Assembly (NCBI RefSeq): GCF_014805625.2
Contig: NW_023998414.1
Coordinates: forward strand, 40,917,079 to 40,981,078
Direction of reading: 5' to 3'
DNA length: 64,000 nt
Source: Glossina fuscipes
Taxonomy: Eukaryota; Arthropoda; Insecta; Diptera; Glossinidae
Part shown: positions 13,731 to 26,500 of the stretch, in pieces
How positions within the stretch are numbered: position 1 is the stretch's first letter
How the letters are laid out: each line of letters opens with the position of its first letter
The notes under the pieces: model-generated
What the model saw: only the letters and a program-made list of their open reading frames with translations
Databases searched by the model: none
What the model was told of the DNA's origin: nothing
Made by a program: the position numbers and the translations under genes

Positions 13731-16436
13731 ATATTCATTCTTTAACTTCATATGGCCGATATATTAAGGGGCAAGATCACTATAAGTTTGAAGAAAAAAA
13801 AATTATTTTTTATTGATATAATGGATACTTTGAACCTTTTGGAATGTGCGGCAAAGTTTTTGCAAAAAATTTCAAACTTTTTTCCAAGTACAACGAAGAG
13901 AAGGTCTTTGTCAAAGGAATGTCTGCCGGAAAGTTACAGTCTAATGTCTTGCTTGTTCCTTTCTGGCTCTTTTAATACATTCACGAATATCTTTGGAAAG
14001 TCTTTATGTGCATTAAAAAGCATTTCCAAAGAAAAAAGTATGTTACTCAAGATGACCTTTCAGTAGATTGAGGGTGAGAGCAATTCCGAAACTTTTAATG
14101 TTTCTATCAAGAAATTAAAAGTTTGTGTAAAAGTTTTTGAAGCTTGCTATGAATTTTTGCTGCATGTTTTGCCCAGCCTGCAATACTGTCTTTGACGGCT
14201 GCAGTAACAGACAAACTTTCGAGCAAAAAACTGACGAGGAAAGGATATGAAGCAGAATATTCGAATATCGAAGGGTATTTTGATGATGCTGAAATTGCAG
14301 ACCTACGAAGAAGACTAAAAAGAACATGTATTGTGATAGACAACAATTCTCACACTATATGCGAAAGCTTTAAGCGCGATTATCTTGAAACACACACAGC
14401 TTTTCCTTTCGAACTTTTCACAGTATCTTAAAATCGCCAATCCATGGCTACGAAAACGCGAGAAGAAACCGTAAAATAAAATCAAAAATTTTATTTAGTA
14501 ATTTTTCGATAAAAACGCTAACCGCTATTGATTTTCAGTATTCAAAGCTAAGCAGTTCGGTATCAAAATAATAAATTTGTTGCATCAAAAAAATAAATTT
14601 TTCATAATTTCTTTACATTATTCTCAAGGCGAGTCAATAACTTTGAAAATTTACGCCGTTTAGTGAAAAGGAGAACGCATCGTGGCTACTAACTGATTAT
14701 AGATGTTGACGAAAGTGTCGACAAAGGAGGCCAACGGAAAGCTGTTCAGTCCGAAGATGTTCGTAGATAATTATGGACGAACGTGCAGATGCCGGTTCGA
14801 CTTAGATTGTCAGATTGATGAACACATCAGTAACTTTAAGGGCGTTAACGTGTAATACTCTGCTTACAGATGACAGATGTATTCCTTTAATGCATTCAAG
14901 CAAAAATATCTTTAGAACAAAAGAAAATAAAAATGAAGCTGTGAACGGATTGATTGATTGATATTGGGGGTAAAGTGGAAAGCGAAAGTGGCAAGTAAGC
15001 ACACACGTACCTTACCAAAGTAAGAACGGTCCTGAAAATGATTCGGATAGGAGCACTTTTTCAAGCACTTCCTCGGTAAAGCCTTATATTGAAAGGTCAT
15101 CACATGACTGTCACGTGTAGGGGATTGTAGGGTATATTGCGGTGGGCTGCCGACGACTACGGTCTTCTTACTTGTCTTATTTTTGTTTGTGTTTCGACAC
15201 AACTTGATAAGCATACGTTTTCGTCAAATTTCAGATACATTTCACTGAAAGTAACGAGACATGTAAGAGTGCCTTGAATTTTTGTTAATTGAAGGTATCT
15301 TCAAAGACCGTGAGGATATTGCTTTAATATTATATTAAGTATATTAAAACTAAATTGCGGATCACAATGTCTATTATAATATTTTTTATTAAAAGTTGAT
15401 AAAGATATGTACGGACAGACGCACGAACTGACAAACATAACAAATCAAGAAAGGAGCAAAATTTTCCTGTTCTAGGCAGCCGGATAAAGCGAGCGTATAC
15501 TTTTCCTTACATAATGGTTAAAAAATGGTTAGACTGCACGCTGTAACGGTAAGATTTGTTAACGTTTTCTGCTTATTCTACCCAAATACCTTTCGGTCAC
15601 GTTTCGCGGACAACACTTACAAAACGCAGCAGGAAGCTAACGACGTAGACAGGATTTATGTAATTGTACGTATTTTGTCGACAGTAACAAATATAGCATA
15701 ACAGTAGAAAAAAATCGGGCTGTAATTGATTGTAACAGTAGGAGTTGGAAAGCAAGGACGACTTGCTCAGACAATTGCAAATGGTTGAATAAGACATTTT
15801 CATGGGATTTATTGAATGAGTTTAACGATAACGCATACATTTTATTTTCCCATATTTTGCTTAGCAGTTTGACATTTTTTTTTTTCTGTCGTTTACCTAC
15901 TTAAAAGCCTCTTTAGTACGCATCGTAACGTCATATACAACTTTAAATACCATATACTTGTTGGAAAGCTTAATAATCGAAATATTCACCACCATTATCC
16001 TCATTGGCAGAAATTTCGTGGTTTTTTACGGCGTAATAGTCATCGACCCACTTTCGTAAATTTTGAAATTTGAGGAATAACTCGTGTGCTGAACACCACT
16101 GCATCAAGCTGAATAAGCAGTGGTGAGAGGAGTCAACTTTGCAGAATACGCCACAGGCGGCAGAAGTTCCCAGCATTAGCGGAACATCATTTCCTGGATT
16201 GGTTCTACTGAAGACGGACGGACGGACGTATGCAAATTTTCGGGCGTAAGCGAAATCTTACAAACCATTTTTCAACTGTTTGATAGCTTACTGCGTTTCC
16301 ACTCCAAGCCAGATTAAGCATATTCGTAGCTTCAGCATAATATTGATTACAATGAAAGCGTATATACTTCTACGCTTCTTATACTCTAAATGTGAACATC
16401 TCGAAAAATTTCATAGCGGAAACGTCTCTTAAATAA

Positions 16437-16808
16437 AAACAAGTAATAACATTATAATGAGACATGGTCTTGCATTAAGTACTCTACACCATTTCGGTTA
16501 GTAGGGTAGTAAGCACTCATGTAACGAGTTTTCAAAATGAAGCATCCGATCCGCGTCATTTGCAATAGCGTTCCTCCTTGGGCCCAGACACGTCGGTCTA
16601 TCAAATTTCGTCAGACTATGTCATTGTGAACATTGCGGCCTGTATGTTGAGCACAAGAAAGCAAGACAGACAGAGGGACAGACAAGCTTAGATCAATTCA
16701 GTATCAGTATGGTAAAAGGGGAGTGCGTTTCGATTTCTTGTGGACGCTGCATTGGTTCGCACAACCCGCTCTACATGCACTTATACTACAAGTGTCGGGT
16801 AGGGTATG
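16437..16808 (+). mobile_element. DINE-like dispersed repeat copy
   Basis: It begins with AAACAAGTAATAACATTATA and a TACACCA head. Its core GGACAGACAAGCTTAGATCA at about 16676 is close to the GGACAGACATGGCTAGATCG core of Drosophila DINE-1/INE-1 (a Helitron-like non-autonomous family). It ends in GGGTAGGGTAT. It is non-coding. Orientation is given by the GGACAGAC core. Confidence 0.6.
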
Positions 16809-17572
16809 CTAAACTAATTTCTTTTTAAAGGAATACAAAAAAAAAAAAAAAAAAAAAAAAATTTCAATTTCGTTAAGAAAAAAGAAGAAAGGAATTTTAA
16901 ATATTTATTATTAGATTAGATTAGATTATTATTAGATTAGATATCAAAAAGAAATGGATCCATATATGTATAGATGTTGTAGAATCTGTATTGAAAACAT
17001 GAAAAGCACGTCAGAGTATTTCGAATAATAATATTATATATTTTTGTATATAAGAATTGTTTGCTTAGTATTTCCTATGAGTTAAAGCAATGTGTTATAG
17101 ATGATCTCGAACAGAAAGATGAAGCATTTGTTTATATTTTTATTTGCAGAATTGTTTTCTATTATATAAGAATTTAATTAAGCTGCAAAGACATATAAAT
17201 CTTGTAGAGATTGCCCACAAATTGTTGGAATTTTTAAAAGTGATACACATAACGCAAACAAACAATCATATATCAAAAATAACTCAGGAGGCTATAGTTG
17301 ATAAACTTGCAGGCCTTCATACTCTTTCCGTGCCTATGAAGAGGCCCAACCTAAGCCTTCTCTTAATGAAGTCTATTTATCATATTCGTATTTTGTAGAA
17401 GAAAAATGTAAGGATTTTTTATTAAGTCAGATTAAGTTTGGTTTTCTGCATCTTTTAAACATTGCTCAGTGGAGGTGCATTCATCTAGGGCAGTAGTAAA
17501 GTAAGAAAAATACAAGTTTAAGGAGTAGTTTCCTCATTCCGCTGCACTCGCTTTGGAAACAGACATCACGCT

Positions 17573-17960
17573 GAGAACTATAGAGGGATTGCCAAGCTGA
17601 GTGTCTCACCTAAATTGTTCGAACGTGTCGCTAATCAATATTTAGCTTTCCTATCAAATCTTGTACTTCTCCATGACTTTCTCCAGCATGATTTTCGGGA
17701 AGGAAGAAGCAGTTAGATCCGGGCTAGGTTGCGTTAAGAAGCGGCGCAAAGAGCTTAACGTTCCTTACATTACAAAAATGCCATACATGTCTTTAGTTAG
17801 AATATGTCTCTGTTGTTTGTTCTCCCTCGTATAGATGTTCGGATTCAATTGAATTCGTTCAATAGCAATTCTTGCTGTTTGACCTTAGGAACTCAATAAT
17901 ACACAATGGCAAGCAGAGAACGTTTGTTCTTCCTAATAGCCTAGAGATGATCGGCCTCCA
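17573..17960 (+). mobile_element. Jockey-like LINE relic with internal deletion
   Basis: Translating across frames gives LSVSPKLFERVANQYL and DFLQHDFREGRS, the start of a Jockey-clade reverse transcriptase (usual form QHGFxKGRST). This is followed directly by VRSGLGCVKKRRKEL and VPYITKMPYMSLVRI, which belong to the region after the polymerase domain. The catalytic YADD segment between them is gone. Several stops and frameshifts follow to about 17960. Both parts match the relic at 61985-62990, so the two are one family. Confidence 0.7.
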
Positions 17961-19042
17961 ATCACCAAATCGAACTATCATAGACCATCTATTGAACAGA
18001 TGTGATAAGGGGTAAGGTACCTGTCGTGAAGGCTTAACCCTGCGGCGCCCGTTGGCACGCGCAGTGTAGAAGCGTCACTCGCAAAGCTACTCTGCAATTT
18101 GAGTCTACATCATATACATATGGCTTATCGTTCCCTCTGACTAGGGCGAGGCCTATCTAACACCTCAAATGTTTAATGTTTCCGCCAATTTGGAGGCAAT
18201 CACAGTCACCACGAAACCATCGATTGGGCAATCTGCACTTTTCAAGAAGAATCGTAAAGTTTAGCTATGGTTTTCCGTCGACAGAGGTTACAAAAATTTT
18301 GAAATTGAAAACCTAGTAAGCATGAGACTGTTTGTTTCAAAAATTGATTTTAAAGAAACTTATTTTTGAAAAAATTGTTTCAAAAAGCTGACGCAATGTA
18401 AACTGAACAATCGTCTTTTCAAGCCGTAACTGATATTTAAAGCACTAGAAGGTAAAGTGAAGGAGAAGCGAAGGATAGGGTTACGAGAAATATGCCTTTA
18501 AAGTTATGATCTTCAGGATAATCCTTTTCACATCAAAGGTACAATGCCCGTAGTTTGCAATCAGCTTAATACCGCTCTTGTGTCGATGCTTTCAGATCAG
18601 GCGGATAGTTAGCCTTAGATCGAGTCGTATAATAAAAGGTGTGTCTATCTTAAGCCCGTTTGAAGGTAGTGTACGGTATTAAGACAGAAACAAACAAAGA
18701 AACGAACAAACAGTAAATGAGAATCAGTACCGAAAGCTTAGACGGCCCCGCCGAATAAAATACTTTGATTTAACTTTTTCCTGCCTGCGCACATGCACAC
18801 AAATGCGCTTGTATTTATTAAAACAATCTTTTATTTACTGGTATGGTGGTCATTTTATTTGTTTATTTTTAATTTATTAATTTCTTTCGTTTCTTTTTTT
18901 ATTTATTTTGTTTTTTTTTTTTTTTTTCTATAAATTTTCATCTAATACCATAATAAAGAAGTATAATTATCACATCTCATAAACATATAAGGTTTCATAA
19001 ATATGTATAAATACAATTTTGGATGTTTTTCTTTTTTTTTTT

Positions 19043-19073
<31 letters not shown>

Positions 19074-19929
19074 CTCTTTCAATTATTATGTCTTTAATAT
19101 TGGATTAGACAAATAATAATAATAAATTTAAATTATAATTAACTTATTTTTATGACAGGGAGGGCGTAGATCTTAATAGATATACACGCACGCACACACA
19201 TACGCAAATAGATTGAATTAAATGAATAATTAAAAGAAAATGTAATAATATATGAAGTGCCTAAGCACAATAAACAAAATAATTTGATTGAAATTGTAGA
19301 TGCCAAACTCCATCGCCGACATCCTCCCACATTTCTAAGCATCTCTCCTTCTTCTCGTAAATAATGAGTGATAATAAAATCAAAAAAAAAAACACAAAAA
19401 CACAAAAAAAATTGGCAAACGAATTAAGTGAATCTGTCATGTTTGCTTGTGTATGAAACTCTATTATATCTCGGAGACTGTTTCAATTCCATTGAGTTCG
19501 GCTCTTTGTCATCTACTCTATGTACACAAAGTTTCATCTTTAAAATGTATATTAGCAAGCAAACAGAAATTACAATAATCATCTCTGGGTTTCATTTTGT
19601 TTGCTCTTGTCCCTTTCCCTTTCCCTTATCCATATCTTTTTGTTTTTTTTCCTTTTTCTTTAATTATAAGCGTTCTCATAATTACCTTAGAGTTCTTCTA
19701 ATGGCTGATGAAGAACTGACATAAATGTATGCGTGTGTATGTTACTTTCATGCTATGCACAAGCATATTCGGTTAAAACAAGCGACATTTTACTCTTTCC
19801 GTGAATGAATTACTATAATATTATTGTCAATCTATTCATCTTTTAAGGAAATTTTGCGATTTCGCTTTAGTTGCCGTAACCGGAATCGAGCAACACTAAC
19901 TGCTCAAGCTTAATATAAAGGAAACGTTA
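17961..19929. other. intergenic, Tbh downstream flank
   Basis: Apart from a short DINE-like fragment, the stretch has many T runs (18909-18927, 19028-19073) and a CTTTCCCTTTCCC-type pyrimidine tract near 19610. Nothing coding is recognised. Confidence 0.55.
18590..18670 (+). mobile_element. DINE-like repeat, short fragment
   Basis: Only the core-to-tail section remains: TTAGATCGAGTCGTATAATA then AAAGGTGTGTCTATCTTAAG. The same order is seen at 28810-28880. Both ends are missing. Confidence 0.45.
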
Positions 19930-20055
19930 TGTTTTCTGCTTGTTAAACCTTTTATTCCTTTGGATCTGCCGTCTTATTGTTATAAACGTTGCTCTTGCAT
20001 TAAATGTTCGCAAAATAAAAAATAAAGAAAAAGCAAAATTCAAAGAGATTGAAAC

Positions 20056-20102
<47 letters not shown>

Positions 20103-20255
20103 ATTTCATTTAAATCTCTTAAAAATTTCTTACACTAGCAAACTGGCCAAAAAAAAAAAAAAAAAAAGAAAAAAGCAACCAAAAGAGGTAAAGGGGAATG
20201 GATATTAAACGATTATCTAATTTAAAATCAACAAAATGTAAAGCTAAACCGCACT
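19930..20255 (-). promoter_or_regulatory. candidate Tbh 3' UTR with polyadenylation signal
   Basis: Immediately downstream of the TGA. On the minus strand the first AATAAA-type hexamer in a plausible place reads at 19951-19956, about 300 nt past the stop, followed by a moderately GT-rich stretch. The UTR would contain an A/T run at about 20150-20166 and a (TA)n(GA)n tract at 20055-20102. Further TTTATT motifs occur near 18830-18890, so a longer 3' UTR is equally possible. Confidence 0.3.
20055..20102 (+). repeat. (TA)n(GA)n compound microsatellite
   Basis: A TA run passes directly into a GA run. It lies about 150-200 bp beyond the Tbh stop, within the possible 3' UTR. Confidence 0.85.
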
Positions 20256-20556
20256 TCAGTAAATGCATTCGCCCAACAAATCGCACTCACCTCGGTCAAG
20301 GGGTTTCAGCCAGAGTGGATTGTAATTGGGGCAAAGTTTACGATGCATAGGTATTTTGATTTGTACTGGTGTGACGGGTGCATTCTCCCATTGATAACCT
20401 TGGAAACGTGTATTATCCGATTTGTTGCATTGCATGCTAAGTGGCTCCTGTATATACATCGTATATAATTGATCAACACGAGGTTGTGTCCACTTAATAC
20501 TTTCATAATTTTTCGAACGTGCTCCGCTCAAATGTACGCCATGTTGATGCTCTTTC
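20256..20556 (-). CDS. Tbh: Tbh coding exon 8: C-terminus and stop
   Basis: End of Lys554 to Tyr653, then TGA. It starts KEHQHGVHLSGARS after TTTTGCGCAG. It includes HRKLCPNYNPLWLKPL and ends CDLLGECIY, which matches the fly Tbh C-terminus. Open sequence upstream of 20556 in the same frame is intron 7. Confidence 0.95.
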
Positions 20557-23500
20557 CTGCGCAAAATAAATATAAATAACAAAGAAGAAATCATTTCACT
20601 GACTGAATCACTGACGACGGCACGAGTTAATTGTTGCGACTGTTACGAGCTAAAAGCAAAAAATTAATGAGCGACATTGTACGGATGAGATTGCAAGGAT
20701 TGTTGATTGAATAAATTGTTCTTTATGAAATCACGCTATTGTTTATCAGTTAATTTGCTTTACAACCCCTTCGCACTCATTGCCGCAAAATGATGAGTTT
20801 AATGAACCTTACCACAAAATGCCCGAATACAGTTTAAGATAATCGAATGTTTAATATTGAAAAATTCAAAAATTCGAATTTTGAAAAACTGAATTGAAAA
20901 ATTAATTTTCGAAAATAACTGAAATATTTGCCCTGTCTGTTCCCTTCGCCGCCACAATTACCTTGCATTACTTCTCCGTTCGAAACTTGACTTTTCCAGT
21001 CTCATTCCAAACCCATCTGATTCCCATGGTTTACAGCGAATTTGTACTCTATCTCCCATATGCTCTGTATTCTTATATTGTTCTACACTTAGGCTTTGGC
21101 TCTTGCAGAGCTAATACTTATGCAAGACTTGAATTTGCCGGTGCGGTAAAGTGTTGGTAACGCCAAAAAAATTAAAAAACCAAAGGTGACCGTTTAAGGT
21201 TAGCAAATATGGAAAATTAGACGACGATGAAAGATAATGAGGCATATTTGAAAATTAGTTTGCGCTTTCAGCAAACTCTGAAGGTCTTAATTCTTAACTT
21301 TCTATCTAGCTTTATATATATGCTTCGGTATTTTTGGCAAGCAAAGTACAGTTTCGCGTTTTTATCTCAAGTTTGTTTTTTGTGGCGCTGGGTATATATT
21401 ACGATTGTGCGGACGTATATAACACGCAAAAAGGCTTAGGATAGACCGACCTTTTGTTATATCTATCGATTCACAAAATGATTCAAAACTTGTCTGTTCG
21501 TCTTATGTCTGCCCATATTATTTTTTGGTGTTCAACTTACCAAGGTCGCTGTAACACACTGACGTGTGTTGATGCTTGAAAATGATTCCCATCGGCTAAC
21601 TTTTCGGACAGCTGCCCTATATAACGACTTTTCAAAATAAGGAAATAAAATTGCAATTGTCAGAATTTCCTGACACAAGTCGCTGAGTAATAGTATTTCG
21701 ACAAGCTAAGTTTGTGTGAAAATCGGGCAATATTTTGAGCCCCCTCTCATTTAACCGTTCCTGCGAAAACTGAATCTTTATACGGTGAAAAAGTTTTGAT
21801 TTTCAATATTTAATGGTGTAAGTAATAATAAAATGAGATGGCAGTCAACCTTCAATATGCAGGCTTTCATGAAAATTATGCCTTTACGTGTAACTTTTGG
21901 TGTGTTATTGTCAAAACGAGTGAATAATTGTATTAGGCAGAGTGTAAGTATAGGGTGTCTAATAGTCGGCTTTGCCCCACTATTACTTATTTTTAAAGCT
22001 CTACTGTTTTGAATTGCATGCAAATCGATATTATACAACTTTTATCATCAAAGTATGCCTTTCGGTTTTTATTACAATCGGAACTCTTTCGCCTCAATAC
22101 AAAGTGCATTGCATTGCAAGAATTATTTTACTTATATTCCTTTAATTTATCCATGATATATTAGAAAGAGAAAATGTATGTTTGACATATAAAAGTACTT
22201 TGCTTGTTATGCAATGTGTTTTTAGAAAAACAGCTAACCACCACGTTACAGGCACTGAGGCGTTGCGTAGCAAATGGTCGAAAAAGTAATAAGATCCACA
22301 CCGTTTTCAGTAGGATTCGTTAAAACACGTTAGTGTAACAAATTTCATCAAAATATCTTCAAAATTGTGGTCTATAGATTGCACATAAGAAGACAAAGCG
22401 GAGAGACGGACAGACAAGCTTAAATCGATTTAGCAAGAGATCCCGAAAATATATACACATCCAGGCTTTGTATGCATCCACGCAAACTTAATGTGCCCTC
22501 GTACCAGAAATGGTAGAAAAAAAAGAATATAAATCTAATAATTCTTGAATACCGTATCTATGAAATACGCTGCCAAGGAAATTGAGAAAAATTTTTTAAA
22601 AAGATTCAAAAAATTGATTTATGTGGCATAGCAAGGAAATAAAGTAACAGAGATATATTCAACTAGAAGGCAACACTCGCATATGGATAAGTGTTATGTG
22701 AGTATATTAATTGCTTTGAAAAAGTTTCTTTTTCCTTTGATTGCACTTATGCTTATATTTGTGCGTATATATTTGTGCGTATATGTATACATATGGAGTG
22801 AAAAAATAATTTTTTCTTTTACTTATGTTACACTGGTCATCACATAAGTGCATTTTTTCTTTAGTTTACAATAGAAACTGATTTCACATAAATGAGCGCC
22901 TCTGGACTTCTGTGATAGTTCAATCCTGGAATCCTTTATCATAAGTAACACAAATAATCTTGGTACATAAGGTCATCGAAATGTTGCAGGTTATTGAAGT
23001 AAGCCGGATGAACTTGCTGGCAAGCCAACATAGGCCTTTTCGGGGATTACACGATCATTGAACTTGTCTCCCAATAAATTGATTTTGTCGCGAAACGTAT
23101 GGCATGGCATGCATCATTTTCTTAAAGCTTTCAGTAGTCATGTGTCTGTAGCGTTCTACGTTAAAGGTAACTGCAATCCCATTTAGATGTTAAGTAATGA
23201 CCTAAACGTACATTTGTGCACACGTGCACATTTTTTGGGACCGGCAGAGATGTTTTCTATCTTACATTGCTGAATAATTACTATTACTCAGCGAGCTTTG
23301 TCGAAAGATTTGGAAAAGTGAAAGGGGGGAAAAACACGTAAAAAGACAAAAAACAAAAAAATGAGACCCTGACACTCTATGGAGACAAGTAGGAAGACTT
23401 AAGTGGTAAATTAAATCTTATATCGTATTCCTTCGCCTGTAACACTCAAAAAGGCGATAATTACTGCAAGGTTGTGAATTTTAATCACTCCGTTTCTTCT

Positions 23501-26500
23501 CCGTTTTTAGGATCCTCATGTCCGCAAAACTTGTGCGAAAAACCCGAAACTGGGCTATGAGTAGCAAATTTAGTTTAGTTCAAAATTAAGAGAAATTAGT
23601 TTGCAAACGTGTGCACAAAATTTTGAATCCGTTAACTTACTATGCTTTGATCGAAAATTATGTGCAAAATGGTTCCTAATCCTTTCAAAAATTAATGAAA
23701 TAGTTAATGGCATAGGTTTCATGCAGTAATACGCTGGTACGTGGTACCACAAGTGGAGTGGAGTTCATTATTATGTGAAAATGGCTTAGTAGTCATCTTT
23801 CCGCGAGTCATTATTACCATTCATCTCATGCTTGCAATTTGGCTGCGTTTTTCAAATAAGGCCAAGACCCCTTTGTATGAACTGTGAAATGACATGGCGG
23901 CGGTTTGGATGAATGTGAATCTGGTATGGCGGCAGTTAATAGGCGCTAAAGTTCACAAGAAGTAGAAGAGACGCAAACTTGAACGAATCCATTTAAATTA
24001 ATTTGTTCTTTGCAGTAAAGTATATTGAAAAATATCCAAATCGATTGTTATTTAGAAGAAACGTAGTCTTGTGTTCAAAATAGATTTTTAAATTATTTTC
24101 ATATCATCCATTACGGTCAAGTCGACGTGTGTGATCGGTCAAGTTACGGTTTCCATTATCGAGCTAACTCGAAGTTTAACCATCAATTTAGGATTGATGG
24201 TTCTCCTCATCGAGCAACTTTTGCCGAGTAGTGAGTTGGTTGCACTCGACAACATATGAATTTTGCTTGATATTGAGTCGAATGTGAAATCCGTCGTACC
24301 ATCAATCCGGTCGTGTCATTTTTGTGTTGCGGCTCGCAAGGTAGCTCGGTAGCGAGACCTGTGCACCAACCACACGAATCTAGGAGAAGCAATGAAGATA
24401 ACCGTTGTTAATTTCTCAGCTTAGAAAGCCGCTATTGGTCATATTTTGATTTGGCAGTCATGGAAGTAGCTTGAAAATGAATATCAACGGTGGCTGATAA
24501 CAAATATTTCACAAATGATTAAAAACTTACTTAGTAAAAATTATATCTAATTAATTAGAGCACTTTGGAACTGTCTTATATTGGATTCAGTTATCTGGAA
24601 TTCAAGATTTACTCATCGCTGAATACAATTTTTATCCGCATTAATGGCTTTGCCTGCGTTTTTTTTTTTTTACATACAAGTGAGATTTTATTAATGTTAA
24701 CTTGTGGGAGAAATAGTTACCCTAATGTTAATTTCAAAGGGCAATATATTGATTGAACAGAATGAAAATGAAAGGGTAAACGGAAATTAAATTCTTGAAG
24801 GACGAACGTAATTTTCATCTCTTTGATAGGTATGCTAGCTGAAGAGCATCCCTAAAGCGACACGAAACGTGATTCTAATGTGAAGCTTTATTCTGTACAA
24901 ATGCAATTCCGTTTACACTATACTCGTTTCCGCGTGGCTGCTTAAATACATATATACGCTTGCTTTATAATATATGGTGGAAGCAATCAATAGCAATCAG
25001 TTTCACTTCACGAGGTAGCATTTCTAGCTGTTCTTACCTGAGAGAGAAAGTACTTACTTTTTCATATAAACGAAATAATTTTCCAAAGTCTCTTCGGATA
25101 CCGAACTTTTGCACACCTCTAATTTTGTAGCAGGATAATAGTGAATGTAATTAACACACATTTCATCGCTAATAGAAAAACCGCCAAGTGTACAGTTATC
25201 TTTGCCCACAGTGTTGTAATAACAAGTGGTAACTAAAGCATCACCCTTTAATATACGAAAAAGCAAGAATGAAAACAAAAATAAATATAACATCAAAATG
25301 CAGCAAATTAAAACTAAAAAATTGTGCTATGAATGAAAATACATTGCGAGGGGCCGAGTGACGGTGTAAATGAAAACTTTTAAAAAATATTTATAAAAAT
25401 GCATACATACATACATACATACATGCATACATATGCTTAACATATACATTTATTGTATTAAATATATATACGTATGAAATCCCTTAGCAGCCTTGACATT
25501 ATTTTGGGGGTTAGAACAACAACAACCAACAACAAAACAAAAAGCAATGCTTGCTACATAATCATCATTGTGAATGAATGCTGCCACACATCACTAATGA
25601 ATTTCGCAAAATTAATTTTAATCAAATTTAAAAAACCAAAAAACCAAAAATAAAAATAGACGGACGGAGCAAAAATGGGAGATTTGGAAGAGACTTGATT
25701 TACCGGTAAAACTCGAGGCTTATAGCGCAAGTTACGCATTTCCTGAAAATGATGTGAATAGTAGTCGTCACGATTTACTTCACGCAACTCATCCGCACCG
25801 CGAAAATGTCTGGTCAATACACGTACGCCAGTCAAATGCGTATGCAATTGTGAGCCAAAGATAACGATGCCTGTACGCGGTAAGGCCTAAAATGAAACAA
25901 TAATCATATTAAAATTAGATGCTTATGTACGCATTGATTTGCTGCATTAACTCTCAACCGCATATTTAAATTGTAATTTCGTTTATTCAATTAATTGAAG
26001 CTTTTACTGGTTAAATGCCGCTTTTATTAGCATATGAAAGGCAGAAATTTTCGCAACTGTTTACCGAGACATTATTAAGAACGTTTTGATTTTGAATTGT
26101 AGAGATTAAGGCCAATGAATGAATTTTCATGTTAATGGAAAATAATGGCAATATAACTAGAGATTCATGTAAGAGGCAAAAGGTGTTTTGTTTATGCACT
26201 TGTCTCTCGTAACACGTTTGCGAATTTGAAAAGACTTTAAAAAAAAAAAATTTAACTTGAATCACATTTTAAGAATGAATCGTTACGCTGCACCACCATG
26301 CATTTTTGTGTGACTTACCACTTCAGTACATTCGGCGATACAGTAACCGCTAAGGGGAAAACCAATTTGCCCTGGCGGTATGGCCATTTTATCTGTATAT
26401 TCAAGGCCTAATTCCATGACACCGGCATCGAATTGTCGCAGCTGTGAGACCATTTTAATGCGCATACCGGAACTGTCTACAAGACCTATAAAACATCATC

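Larger units (their letters stand above)
6600..16436. other. intergenic, no gene recognised
   Basis: There are no open frames with recognisable motifs. Long T or A runs occur at 8936-8955, 9909-9937 and 12050-12072. Around 13750-14430 both strands stay open for 200-300 nt, but neither product resembles a known family. GGACAGAC/GACGGACG words at about 15412 and 16213 may be small DINE-like scraps. Confidence 0.55.
20557..25057 (-). other. Tbh: Tbh intron 7, 4,501 bp
   Basis: GTAAGT donor at 25057 and GCGCAG acceptor at 20557, splitting Lys554. It contains two DINE-like copies (about 21400-21992 minus, 22200-22515 plus) lying head to head. No coding sequence is recognised in the remainder. Confidence 0.85.

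Noticed and set aside
14107..14431. Overlapping open frames on both strands
   Set aside because: Neither translation shows a domain, and the flanks carry stops. It may be old transposon debris, but I could not name one.
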